Below, in pieces: positions 1 through 8,131 of a stretch of DNA of 12,893 bases. This stretch comes from Flammeovirgaceae bacterium. Lineage in GTDB: Bacteria; Bacteroidota; Bacteroidia; Cytophagales; Cyclobacteriaceae. The position numbers were made by a program, and so were the translations under genes. The stretch's first letter is position 1. Every line of letters begins with the position of its first letter. Under the pieces are notes generated by a model. It was given only the letters and a program-made list of their open reading frames with translations. It was not told the DNA's origin and did not search any database. The stretch lies in contig CANGUI010000027.1 in the NCBI GenBank assembly GCA_947457025.1, positions 1 to 12,893 of the forward strand, read 5' to 3'.

Positions 1-3000
1 GTCGCTGGAACCCTTTAATACACCGCTGCGGAGCCTTTTTGCACTCGAACCATCTGCCTCCCAGCGTGAATTTCTGGTGAATAAGTATGTGTACGACACC
101 CTGTATCGTACCACACGGGCAGAGGCCGAACTCGTGGCCACAAAAAACAAGTTCTTCCTGGTCGGGTCATTCAAGGGCGGCTCGGGCCGAGAAATCATCA
201 TCCAGGCCTTCAACGTTACCCCTGGCTCCGTCAAAGTTTTTGCCGGCGGCACGCCGCTGCGCGAAGGCACCGACTACAACGTGGACTATTCCTTTGGAAA
301 GGTGACTATTCTGAACGAAGGCATTCTGAGTTCGGGAAAAAACATCAGCGTTACCTATGAACAACAGGATGCCTTTCAGTTTCAGACACGCTCGCTGCTG
401 GGCACTCGCTTCGACTACCGCCTCAACGAAAACATCAACATCGGCTCAACGCTGCTCTACTACAACGAGCGACAACTGGTTACCCGCAACCTGATCGGCA
501 CCGAACCGGCGCGCAACCTGCAGTATGGTCTCGATGTCAACATCAAAAAAGATTCCCGCCTGCTCACCAAGATCGTAGACGCGCTGCCGTTCCTGCAGAC
601 AAAGGAAACTTCTACCGTAAATTTCAATGCCGAGTTTGCCCAGTTGCTCCCCGGCACTTCCAATGTCGTCAGCGGAGAAGGCACGTCCTTTATCGATGAC
701 TTCGAGAACTCGGCCACTCCTTATTCGTTCATCAACCCGCAGAATTGGCGCCTGTCTGCTGTTCCTCAAACTGCAGGTAACCCATTTGATCCCTCCAATG
801 GAGCCGTGGACGACATCCGCGCCGGTTATAAACGGGCACGCCTGGCATGGTACACCGTAGACAACCAGTTCTATCGCGAGGGCGGACGCTTCAAGCCGAC
901 CAACATCACCGACTATGACTCCCGGGAGAACCACTACACCCGCGCTGTAAATCCTAAAGAGATTTTTCCGGCCCGCGATCTACAGTTGGGGAATTTCTTC
1001 GAACCAATTCTGGACGTGGCCTACTACCCGGAAGAACGCGGGCAGTACAACCTGAATCCCGACCTCACCAACGAGGGCTTTCTGAGGGCACCCACGTCAA
1101 ACTTTGGTGCCATCACCACCGCCATTCGCAATGAAGTGGATTGGGACAAATCGAATATTGAGTACATCGAATTCTGGTTACTCGATCCGTTTATTCAGGG
1201 CCGCAATGGCTTGATCGATGATGGAACCGGACGCCCGCCCCGAAACAACACCACCGGCGGAAAGATGATCTTTCAGGTGGGGAGTATTTCGGAAGACATC
1301 ATGCGCGATGGAAAACATGCCTTTGAAAACGGCCTTCCAGAAGATGGTAACATCGCTGCGGAAACACAGCGCAATGAATGGGGGTACGTCACCAGGCGGC
1401 AATACCTGAACAATGCATTCAGCAATAACACCGCCGCCCGCGAGAATCAGGACGTGGGCCTTGATGGAGCAGGTAATGCGCTTGAGCGTACCACATTCAG
1501 CAGTTTCATCAGCCAGGTGCCCGCTGCTGCGCGCGCCGGCGTGGAAGCGGATCCGGCGGCAGACGACTTCGATTATTTCTTTGGTGATGATTTGGATAGC
1601 CGCGATGCCGGCATTCTGGAACGGTACAAAAAATTCAATGGCATGGAAAATAATTCGCCCATTGTTACCGGGCCGATAGCCGAGTTCGCTACCAACCTGC
1701 CTGAAAACGAAGACCTCAATCAGGATAACACGTTGACCGATCTTGAAGAGTACTATGCCTACAACATCGACCTGCGGCCAGGCCAGCTTGAGGTAGGCAA
1801 GCAATTCATTGTCGATCAGTTGAAACCCACCACACAAGCATTTGGAGGTGAGGTTACCTGGTATCTGTTTCGGATTCCCATCCGGCAGTTCACCGAAAAG
1901 GTCGGACAGATTAATGACTTCAAGTCCATACGCTACATGCGCGTGCTGCTCACGGGATTTGCCGAGCCAGTCGTGTTGCGATTTGCCAACTTCCGTGCTG
2001 TGGGCAACCGCTGGCGACGCTATACCGCAAACCTGGAAGAATCGCGCTTTGGCGAGCCCATTGAGCCGAACTTCGACAATTTTGCACTCTCGGTGGTGAA
2101 CGTGGAAGAAAACGGGCAGGGCAACAGCGAAAAACCGCCCTACATTCCTCCGCTGGCGCGCGATCGCGACATTACATCTGCCGTGCAGCGCAGACTTAAC
2201 GAACAAGCCCTGCAACTATGCGTGAACGACCTGGCCGACGGCGATGCGCGGGCTGCGTTCAAGAACGTGTCGCTCGACTTTTTCAACTATGGCCGCCTCA
2301 AGATGTTTCTCAGTGCGCACGGCGGTAACATCCAAGACAATGAACTGGTGGGCTTCGTGCGGCTCGGTACAGACTTCGACCAGAATTATTATGAAATCGA
2401 AGTTCCCCTGCGTGTTACACCGCCCGGCAACACGAATACCCTGGAGTCGGTTTGGCCCGCAGAAAACGAACTTGATCTGGACCTCAACGAGTTGTATGCC
2501 ATGAAAGCGCAGCGCGACCGCGAGAACTATCCCTTAGGGCAACTTTTCCCGCTCAATGCACCCAGGCAAGTAGGCAAACACGGTATTCGGATATTGGGCC
2601 GCCCGGACCTGAGCCAGGTGCGCCTGATGATGATCGGTATTCGCAATCCGCGCTCCCCGGATGGTCAGGCAAAAGACGTTTGCTTGTGGGCCAATGAGCT
2701 GCGTCTGACGGATTTCGACCGCACCTCTGGCTGGGCGGGTAACATGGTATTAAATACCAAACTGGCCGATCTGGGTACGATCACCGGATCCTTGCGTCAC
2801 ATTACGTTTGGCTACGGCGGCGTGCAATCCAAAATCTATGAACGTGCCCGTGGCGAAACCACTGCTTACGATGTGTCCGTCAATCTGAACATCGATAAGC
2901 TGCTGCCCCAAAAAAGCGGATTAAAGATTCCGCTCTTTGCCAGTTACGAGAACGCCACCATCAATCCCAAATTTGATCCCGCCAACCCCGACCTGCGCAT

Positions 3001-5356
3001 CCAGGCTGCACTCGCCTCATTCACTACCGATGGGGAGCGATCCAACTACCTGGCCCGCATCCGCGATGAGTCTATCCGCCGCAGTCTGAACCTCACCAAC
3101 GTGCGCAAAGTAAAGGTGAAGAAAGATGCCCGTCAGTACCTGTGGGACATCGAGAACTTCGGATTCACGTACTCCTTTTCCGATGCTACGCAGACCAATT
3201 TTAACCTGCTCGAAAACACACGACGAAGCGTACGTGCCGGTGTAGACTGGCAATACAATTTTTCCTTCAAAGGGTTTGAACCGTTTAAGAACGTATCATT
3301 TTTGAAGTCGCCCTTTCTGCAACTCATCAAAGACTTCAACTTTAATCCGTTGCCTGCCAACATTACCGTTCGCGGTGATCTGGACCGATCGTACACCAAG
3401 ATGGCATATCGCAACAACGCCACCGATGTCCAGTCTTCGCTGCCCAACCTGCAGAAGTTTTTTGTGTTTAACCGAAATTACAATGTGCGCTGGGCGCTGA
3501 CCAAGTCGATCACAATCGACTACTCTGCGCGTACCAATGCCATCATCGATGAGCCCGACACCGATATCACCGGAGGATTTTCGCGGCTGTTAAACCGAAA
3601 TATAACCGCTCAGGAGTATCGCGATTCCGTTATAACCAATCTGCGATCATTGGGCCGGATCAAACAGTTCGAACAAACCGTTACCGGCAATTATACGCTG
3701 CCGCTTGATAAGTTGCCGCTGACGAACTGGCTGACCGCAGACTACCGCTATAACGTAGGGTATTCTTTCCGGGCCGGCCCCATTGAACAGAAAGAAGAAT
3801 TGCGTTTGGGCAACATCATCCAAAACACGCAGGAGCAGGCCGCGAATGGCCGCATAGATTTTGTAAAATTGTACAACAAGTGGAAATTTCTGAAAGATGC
3901 CAACACACCAAAAAAGGCACTCACGCCGCTGGAAAAGGTAAAGTTACAGAAAGAGGCAGCGAAAGATACCGTCAAGCGGCCGCCGGAGTTGAGGGCATTG
4001 AAGTCGCTGGCGCGCCTGCTGATGTCGGTACGCAACATTACCGGCTCGTATGCCATCAATCAAGGAACTATTCTCCCCGGATTCACACCGTCGCCCTACC
4101 TGGGCGGCATGGATCGCACCGGTAGCGCACCGGGCTGGGGGTTCATACTCGGCAGCCAGGATCCCAATATCCGTTTCCGGGCAGCCCGAAACGGCTGGCT
4201 ATCCACCAGCGAACGCCTGACTACTTCATTTAGTCAGTTGCAAAACCGGGAACTTTCCTTCCGCGGCAATGTAGAACCCTCCGCAGATTTTAAGATTCAG
4301 TTAGATGTAAAGAAGTCGGTGAATTCTACGTTTCAGGAAATTTTCAGGTTCAGTGCCGATAGTGGCCAATTTGTATCGCTCAGCCCGGTGCGCGGAGGCT
4401 CTTACCGCGTGAGTATGCTCACCATCAAAACCGCTTTCCGGAACAACACGAGCGAAGACTCCGAAGTCTTCCGGGAGTTTGCCAGTAACATCGATGTGAT
4501 CCGGACACGGTTTCTCACCGCACAGGGTACGGGCTTTGAAGGGCAATCACAGGATGTGCTGATCCCTGCTTTCCTGGCCGCCTATTCCGGCAAAGATGCG
4601 TCCCGCGTATCGCTGTCTCCGTTTCCCAACATTCCATTGCCGAACTGGCGGCTGGATTACAACGGATTAAACAAACTAAAGATCTTCCAGAACGTGTTTC
4701 AGTCGGTATCGATTTCACACAGCTACAGTTCCAACTATCAGGTGATGAACTTCAACAATTCGCTGGAGTATGGGGATGTGGGTTTCAACCGGCCGTTGGG
4801 CAATTACAACGTAACTGAATTCGGAAACCGCTTCAACCGCGAGGGGCAGATCATTCCGATTTATGTGATCAGTCAGGTGCTGATCTCCGAACAATTTGCG
4901 CCTTTGATTGGCATCAATGTGCGCACCAAGAGTAAGTTGTCGGCACGGTTCGAATATAAAACCAAGCGCGACCTGGCGCTGAACCTGAGCAATGCCCAGG
5001 TAACCGAACAAAACGCCCGCGACTGGAGCCTTGAGATGGGCTACACGAAGAACAACCTCAGGCTTCCCTTCCGCAGCCAGGGGCGAGTGCTCACCCTCAA
5101 GAACGACGTGACCTTCCGCCTGAACATGAGCGTCACCAACAACCGCACCATCCAACGAAAAATTGATGAGGTGAATATCATCACCAATGGCAATATCAAC
5201 ATCCAGGTCAGGCCCAACATCAGCTACGTGGTAAACCAGAAGCTCAACATCCAACTATATTTCGAACGAAACATCAACGAGCCGCTCGTGACCAATTCCT
5301 TCCGCAGAGCCACAACGCGCACGGGTATCCGGATTCAGTACAATCTGGCCCAATGA
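1..5356 (+). CDS. sprA: SprA, giant outer-membrane translocon of the type IX secretion system (5' partial)
   Basis: SprA is the very large beta-barrel that carries T9SS cargo across the outer membrane and is needed for gliding adhesin export. The frame is open from base 2 with no stop before the left edge, so the GTG at 77 is internal. About 1784 residues are present; family members are near 2400, so roughly the first 600 are missing. Family-typical stretches include DDFENS (nt ~698), NFFEPILDVAYYP (nt ~990), a DDLDSRD...ERYKKFNG block (nt ~1587-1640), an EF-hand-like loop (1712-1747), WANELRLTDFD (nt ~2687) and the barrel-type C terminus GIRIQYNLAQ. The second half is rich in alternating aromatic and polar residues, as expected of beta strands. 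A Lys-rich segment at about 3865-4005 is probably a periplasmic loop. Only two cysteines occur (codons 2219 and 2681). gcvH lies just downstream, an arrangement I recall from other Bacteroidota. Identity is very likely; loop assignments are inference. Confidence 0.95.
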   Translation, partial: SLEPFNTPLRSLFALEPSASQREFLVNKYVYDTLYRTTRAEAELVATKNKFFLVGSFKGGSGREIIIQAFNVTPGSVKVFAGGTPLREGTDYNVDYSFGKVTILNEGILSSGKNISVTYEQQDAFQFQTRSLLGTRFDYRLNENINIGSTLLYYNERQLVTRNLIGTEPARNLQYGLDVNIKKDSRLLTKIVDALPFLQTKETSTVNFNAEFAQLLPGTSNVVSGEGTSFIDDFENSATPYSFINPQNWRLSAVPQTAGNPFDPSNGAVDDIRAGYKRARLAWYTVDNQFYREGGRFKPTNITDYDSRENHYTRAVNPKEIFPARDLQLGNFFEPILDVAYYPEERGQYNLNPDLTNEGFLRAPTSNFGAITTAIRNEVDWDKSNIEYIEFWLLDPFIQGRNGLIDDGTGRPPRNNTTGGKMIFQVGSISEDIMRDGKHAFENGLPEDGNIAAETQRNEWGYVTRRQYLNNAFSNNTAARENQDVGLDGAGNALERTTFSSFISQVPAAARAGVEADPAADDFDYFFGDDLDSRDAGILERYKKFNGMENNSPIVTGPIAEFATNLPENEDLNQDNTLTDLEEYYAYNIDLRPGQLEVGKQFIVDQLKPTTQAFGGEVTWYLFRIPIRQFTEKVGQINDFKSIRYMRVLLTGFAEPVVLRFANFRAVGNRWRRYTANLEESRFGEPIEPNFDNFALSVVNVEENGQGNSEKPPYIPPLARDRDITSAVQRRLNEQALQLCVNDLADGDARAAFKNVSLDFFNYGRLKMFLSAHGGNIQDNELVGFVRLGTDFDQNYYEIEVPLRVTPPGNTNTLESVWPAENELDLDLNELYAMKAQRDRENYPLGQLFPLNAPRQVGKHGIRILGRPDLSQVRLMMIGIRNPRSPDGQAKDVCLWANELRLTDFDRTSGWAGNMVLNTKLADLGTITGSLRHITFGYGGVQSKIYERARGETTAYDVSVNLNIDKLLPQKSGLKIPLFASYENATINPKFDPANPDLRIQAALASFTTDGERSNYLARIRDESIRRSLNLTNVRKVKVKKDARQYLWDIENFGFTYSFSDATQTNFNLLENTRRSVRAGVDWQYNFSFKGFEPFKNVSFLKSPFLQLIKDFNFNPLPANITVRGDLDRSYTKMAYRNNATDVQSSLPNLQKFFVFNRNYNVRWALTKSITIDYSARTNAIIDEPDTDITGGFSRLLNRNITAQEYRDSVITNLRSLGRIKQFEQTVTGNYTLPLDKLPLTNWLTADYRYNVGYSFRAGPIEQKEELRLGNIIQNTQEQAANGRIDFVKLYNKWKFLKDANTPKKALTPLEKVKLQKEAAKDTVKRPPELRALKSLARLLMSVRNITGSYAINQGTILPGFTPSPYLGGMDRTGSAPGWGFILGSQDPNIRFRAARNGWLSTSERLTTSFSQLQNRELSFRGNVEPSADFKIQLDVKKSVNSTFQEIFRFSADSGQFVSLSPVRGGSYRVSMLTIKTAFRNNTSEDSEVFREFASNIDVIRTRFLTAQGTGFEGQSQDVLIPAFLAAYSGKDASRVSLSPFPNIPLPNWRLDYNGLNKLKIFQNVFQSVSISHSYSSNYQVMNFNNSLEYGDVGFNRPLGNYNVTEFGNRFNREGQIIPIYVISQVLISEQFAPLIGINVRTKSKLSARFEYKTKRDLALNLSNAQVTEQNARDWSLEMGYTKNNLRLPFRSQGRVLTLKNDVTFRLNMSVTNNRTIQRKIDEVNIITNGNINIQVRPNISYVVNQKLNIQLYFERNINEPLVTNSFRRATTRTGIRIQYNLAQ

Positions 5357-5360
5357 TGGT

Positions 5361-5398
5361 ATACCCGTTTGGCGTTTGCCGATTTAGCGGGTATTTTT
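5361..5398 (+). terminator. Terminator-like hairpin after sprA
   Basis: Directly after the sprA stop, ATACCCG (5361-5367) pairs perfectly with CGGGTAT (5388-5394). The 20-base loop contains a smaller GGC-GTTT-GCC hairpin (5371-5380). Five T follow or overlap the stem end (5394-5398). This fits an intrinsic terminator for sprA, but the long loop makes it weaker than a classical one. It overlaps the promoter match for gcvH. Confidence 0.5.
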
Positions 5399-5399
5399 G
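5368..5399 (+). promoter_or_regulatory. Bacteroidota-type promoter match for gcvH-lipA
   Basis: TTTG (5368-5371), 20 bases, then TATTTTTG (5392-5399) matches the Bacteroidota primary sigma factor consensus of a -33 TTTG and a -7 TAnnTTTG. The expected transcription start is near 5405, giving a leader of about a dozen bases before the gcvH ATG at 5418. The match lies inside the sprA terminator-like hairpin. Such short motifs occur by chance, so only the position and spacing make it credible. Confidence 0.45.
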
Positions 5400-5417
5400 G
5401 CAAACATTTTAACCGGT

Positions 5418-5792
5418 ATGAACATTCCAGATCAATTGCTTTACACCAAAGACCATGAGTGGATTTCCATCGAAGGAAACGTCGCCACCGTTGGAATCAC
5501 CGATTTTGCCCAGGGCGAACTGGGGGATATTGTTTATGTAGACGTTTCGTCGGTTGGGCAGCAACTGGATGCGCACCAGGTATTCGGCACGGTGGAGGCT
5601 GTAAAAACGGTTTCCGACCTGTTTATGCCGGTATCGGGCAAGATTTTGGAATTCAACAAGAATCTCGAAAAGAATCCGGAGCAGGTGAACCACGATCCCT
5701 ACGGTGGCGGCTGGATGATTAAAGTTGAATTGGCAGCACCTGGCAGCGACTTGCTGACTGCCGGCCAGTACCGGGCCCTGATCGGCAAGTAA
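5418..5792 (+). CDS. gcvH: Glycine cleavage system H protein
   Basis: GcvH is the small cytoplasmic lipoyl carrier that shuttles the aminomethyl group between the P, T and L proteins of the glycine cleavage complex. In many bacteria it also takes part in lipoate assembly. The product is 124 residues, close to the usual 125-130. It begins [15 protein letters not shown], has the family block [17 protein letters not shown] (residues 26-42), and carries the lipoylation site in [12 protein letters not shown], with the modified lysine at K63. The C-terminal half holds the [12 protein letters not shown] and DPYGGGWM blocks. I chose ATG 5418; an in-frame TTG at 5397 would add seven residues but lies inside the promoter match. 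No Shine-Dalgarno site is visible. lipA starts 30 bases downstream and is probably co-transcribed. Confidence 0.97.
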   Translation: MNIPDQLLYTKDHEWISIEGNVATVGITDFAQGELGDIVYVDVSSVGQQLDAHQVFGTVEAVKTVSDLFMPVSGKILEFNKNLEKNPEQVNHDPYGGGWMIKVELAAPGSDLLTAGQYRALIGK

Positions 5793-5822
5793 CTTCGCCG
5801 CGGCGTTTTTGTTATTCTGGGT

Positions 5823-6707
5823 ATGATTGAGTTACCAGTGATCAGTGCGGAGCAGTCGAAAGCACGGAAGCCGCAGTGGCTTCGGGTGAAGCTACCCGTT
5901 GGGCCCGACTATGCACGCGTGCGGCAGTTGGTGGACACGTACAAACTCCACACGATTTGCGAAAGTGGCAATTGCCCCAACATGGGAGAATGCTGGGGAG
6001 CGGGTACGGCTACTTTTATGATACTGGGCAACGTGTGCACACGCAGTTGCACATTCTGTGCCGTGGCCACCGGCCGCCCCACGGAGTACGACACTGACGA
6101 GCCCCGGCGTGTAGCTGAAGCTATCCGGCTCATGGGCGTAAAGCACGCGGTCATCACATCCGTTAACCGCGATGAGTTGAAAGACCGCGGAGCTGAAATC
6201 TGGTATCAAACCATCGTCCAGACAAAACTCGAAAGTCCTGCCACGACTATCGAAACATTAATTCCGGATGTGAAAGGAAACTGGGATGCCCTCGATCGGA
6301 TGATTAGCGGTGGCCAGGAGGTGGTGAGCCACAATATGGAAACCGTGGCCCGGCTATACCGTATGGTAAGGCCTCAGGCGCGCTATGATCGAAGCCTCGA
6401 ACAACTTAGGAGAATCCGCCAGGCGGGCAAGCGCACGAAGAGCGGCATCATGCTTGGATTGGGTGAGTCGCACGATGAAGTATTCAGGGCTATGGACGAT
6501 CTGGTTGAAAACGGGCTGATGATCCTCACCCTTGGCCAATACCTGCAGCCCACCAAAATGCACCTGGACGTGGCAGAGTACATCCATCCCGACACGTTTG
6601 AGATGTACCGCGAAGAAGGGTTACGGCGTGGGTTAAAATACGTTGAATCCGGTCCTCTGGTGCGCTCCAGCTACCACGCCGAGCGCCACGTGCACGTGGC
6701 GTTTTAG
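5823..6707 (+). CDS. lipA: Lipoyl synthase, radical SAM enzyme
   Basis: LipA inserts two sulfur atoms into a protein-bound octanoyl group, making the lipoyl cofactor of GcvH and 2-oxoacid dehydrogenases. The product has 294 residues, normal for the family. The auxiliary iron-sulfur cluster motif CX4CX5C is at C46, C51 and C57. The radical SAM motif CX3CX2C is at C72, C76 and C79 (CTRSCTFC). Other family marks are TSVNRDEL (residues 112-119), [13 protein letters not shown] (182-194), [11 protein letters not shown] (205-215) and the C-terminal RSSYHAE (281-287), whose serine is known to ligate the auxiliary cluster. All catalytic residues I can check are present. It starts at ATG 5823, 30 bases after gcvH, one of its substrates; that gap has no convincing promoter or terminator. 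Its last codons form a terminator-like hairpin. The octanoyltransferase gene lipB is not in the window. Confidence 0.97.
   Translation: MIELPVISAEQSKARKPQWLRVKLPVGPDYARVRQLVDTYKLHTICESGNCPNMGECWGAGTATFMILGNVCTRSCTFCAVATGRPTEYDTDEPRRVAEAIRLMGVKHAVITSVNRDELKDRGAEIWYQTIVQTKLESPATTIETLIPDVKGNWDALDRMISGGQEVVSHNMETVARLYRMVRPQARYDRSLEQLRRIRQAGKRTKSGIMLGLGESHDEVFRAMDDLVENGLMILTLGQYLQPTKMHLDVAEYIHPDTFEMYREEGLRRGLKYVESGPLVRSSYHAERHVHVAF
6684..6705 (+). terminator. Intrinsic terminator-like hairpin inside the lipA 3' end
   Basis: CGCCACG (6684-6690) and CGTGGCG (6695-6701) form a perfect 7-bp, GC-rich stem around a TGCA loop, followed by TTTT (6702-6705). The structure sits within the last codons of lipA (residues RHVHVAF) and ends at the TAG stop. 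The short T tract tempers confidence. On the minus strand no T run follows, so it would act only on the gcvH-lipA transcript. Confidence 0.55.
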
Positions 6708-6872
6708 ATCATTCTGCAAATGTAGAAAGCATGTCTTGCGCTGCTGCCGCCGGCCATTGGATGGCGATCGCTACTACCAACCCGCCGGAAAATTACACTT
6801 GCTGCACGTGGGTAAAGTTACCCCAAACGAATTGCCCGATTGCTGACGTAAAGTGATACATGTAGCGCTATG
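6708..6872. other. Non-coding gap between convergent operons
   Basis: This gap separates the lipA stop from the stop of the minus-strand M16 gene. No plausible gene is seen on either strand. It holds a small imperfect hairpin (GGGTA 6810-6814 with TACCC 6819-6823, loop AAGT) and the palindrome TAGCGCTA (6863-6870). Neither is followed by a T run in the minus direction, so I cannot point to a convincing terminator for the M16 operon. Confidence 0.6.
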
Positions 6873-8126
6873 CTACCCCACCGACACCTGATGCCAGGGG
6901 CCCGCCAGGTAGCGGCGCGCCACCTCGCGGAAACGGGCCCGGTCAATTTGCCGGATCGTGTCAAAAAGATGCTGGTAGTGGTTTTGCGGCAGGCCATGCA
7001 AAAAAACAGTGCGCATCTTTTCCATCACCGAAAATGGTGTTCCCACATCGGCCACGAGGGCTCCGAGAAAATGATTTTTGCAAACCTGCAGCTCCGCATC
7101 ACTGACTTCAGCATCCGCCAGCTCCTGCATCTCATTCTGGATTTCTGCCCGCGCAATTTCGAGATTAACTTTGTTTACGTCCGCGCTGATACTCCATAAA
7201 CTGTCGTACCTGTAGGGCTGCACTGATGCGTGTATGCCATAGGTAAGCCCCTTTTTCTCGCGGATATTTTTCATCAGACGTGAACCAAAGAAGCCGCCCA
7301 GCAGATGATTGACAAGCAGCAGGCTGCCGTAGTCGGGATGATGTCTGCCAATAGTTCGTTTTCCAAAGCGGATGGAATTTTGTATGCTGCCCTCTTTGGC
7401 AAGATGTTGGATAGGCGCTCCGGCAGTCACAGAATGGGTAAAGTCTTGCAATTGGCGCGCTGCGGGCCAATGGCCGGAGCGGGATGCCAGCTGGCCGAGG
7501 TACGCAGTGCCGGGAACGGCAGCAAAAATTCCGAGTAGTTGAAACCGCTCGTAGAGGGCAACCAGGTGACTGCGTTCTATGCCGATGACCTGTTTCTCTT
7601 CCAGCGTACTGCCGTACGGATGGGAGGAGCCAAATACCGCGGCACGCAGGGCCTGCGCTGCGAGGTAGCTCGTCTTCTCCCGGTTTACCCGGATATTCTC
7701 ACGGGTGATGGTTTTCTGCAGGGAAAGTTCGTCGTTAGGAAACGTGGCATTCGTCAGCATGTCCGACACGATAGCAAAGGCATCCAGCCAGTTTTTGCTC
7801 AGCGCATAAAGCGAAACAAAAAAAAAATCTGCACCAGCGCTGCATTCAACTTGGGCGCCAAGACCTTCCAATGCCGACGCGATTGCTGCCGCCGGACGGC
7901 TGGCAGTTCCTTTATCGAGGAGCAGGGAAACAAAATGCGAACTGCCGGCTACCGATTCGCGCCACCGGCCGGCATCGAAAACCCAGTCGATTTTAACTAC
8001 TTCCTGCTGAACGCTGGCAAGGCCGAGTATGGGTATACCGGAGGCGGTCGTGAGCTGGGTGGCGTCCGGTAAGGTGAACGTGGAAAGCGCTTGAAAAGGG
8101 GGCGCCTGTTTGCGGTTAAGAGTCAC
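6873..8126 (-). CDS. M16 (pitrilysin/insulinase) family protein, non-catalytic type
   Basis: The 417-residue product has the two-lobed layout of M16B subunits. The N-terminal lobe includes GSSHFVSLLLDKGT (residues 61-74), where active enzymes have HxxEH. The first His is kept (H64), but the catalytic Glu and second zinc His are replaced by S67 and L68. A Glu near residue 143 sits where the third zinc ligand is expected. FGSSHPYG (165-172) is family-typical. The C-terminal lobe has GGFFGSRLMKNIREKKGLTYG (from residue 277), with the Arg and Tyr (R289, Y296) used by non-catalytic partners to hold peptide. No signal peptide is visible, so it is probably cytoplasmic. It is most likely the inactive half of a heterodimeric peptidase, but no active partner is in the window. 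It starts at GTG 8126, 5 bases after porV, with no other start further upstream in frame; coupling to porV is likely. A run of ten T encodes F101-F103. Confidence 0.88.
   Translation of the reverse strand: MTLNRKQAPPFQALSTFTLPDATQLTTASGIPILGLASVQQEVVKIDWVFDAGRWRESVAGSSHFVSLLLDKGTASRPAAAIASALEGLGAQVECSAGADFFFVSLYALSKNWLDAFAIVSDMLTNATFPNDELSLQKTITRENIRVNREKTSYLAAQALRAAVFGSSHPYGSTLEEKQVIGIERSHLVALYERFQLLGIFAAVPGTAYLGQLASRSGHWPAARQLQDFTHSVTAGAPIQHLAKEGSIQNSIRFGKRTIGRHHPDYGSLLLVNHLLGGFFGSRLMKNIREKKGLTYGIHASVQPYRYDSLWSISADVNKVNLEIARAEIQNEMQELADAEVSDAELQVCKNHFLGALVADVGTPFSVMEKMRTVFLHGLPQNHYQHLFDTIRQIDRARFREVARRYLAGPWHQVSVG
7818..7827 (-). repeat. Homopolymer of ten T in the M16 coding strand
   Basis: The plus strand shows ten A in a row, read as ten T in the gene, covering the last base of D100 and F101-F103. 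The frame as given is intact on both sides. Runs of this length are prone to polymerase slippage and to sequencing error. It is the longest homopolymer I noticed in the window. Confidence 0.9.
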
Positions 8127-8131
8127 CTGTA

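Noticed and set aside
1178..2215. Open frame of 345 codons on the minus strand opposite sprA
   Set aside because: It is in the same codon-aligned antisense register to sprA and has no recognisable domain. The sprA reading is well supported by family motifs.
446..5254. Other antisense open frames to sprA, such as 446-934 and 4715-5254
   Set aside because: Both are codon-aligned shadows of sprA, and no supporting promoter or domain is seen.
5397..5417. TTG start adding seven residues to GcvH
   Set aside because: It lies within the -7 box match and before the likely transcription start. The ATG at 5418 gives the usual GcvH N terminus.
5796..5805. Palindrome CGCCGCGGCG followed by TTTTT between gcvH and lipA, considered as a terminator
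   Set aside because: With a realistic four-base loop only three base pairs remain, too weak for a terminator. The 30-base gap fits a continuous operon.
6764..6771. GCGATCGC palindrome in the convergent gap
   Set aside because: It resembles the HIP1 repeat of cyanobacteria, but I noticed only this copy, in a Bacteroidota context; likely chance.
7539..8072. Open frame of 177 codons on the plus strand opposite the M16 gene
   Set aside because: It is codon-aligned with the M16 gene and encodes a basic, low-complexity product; a shadow.
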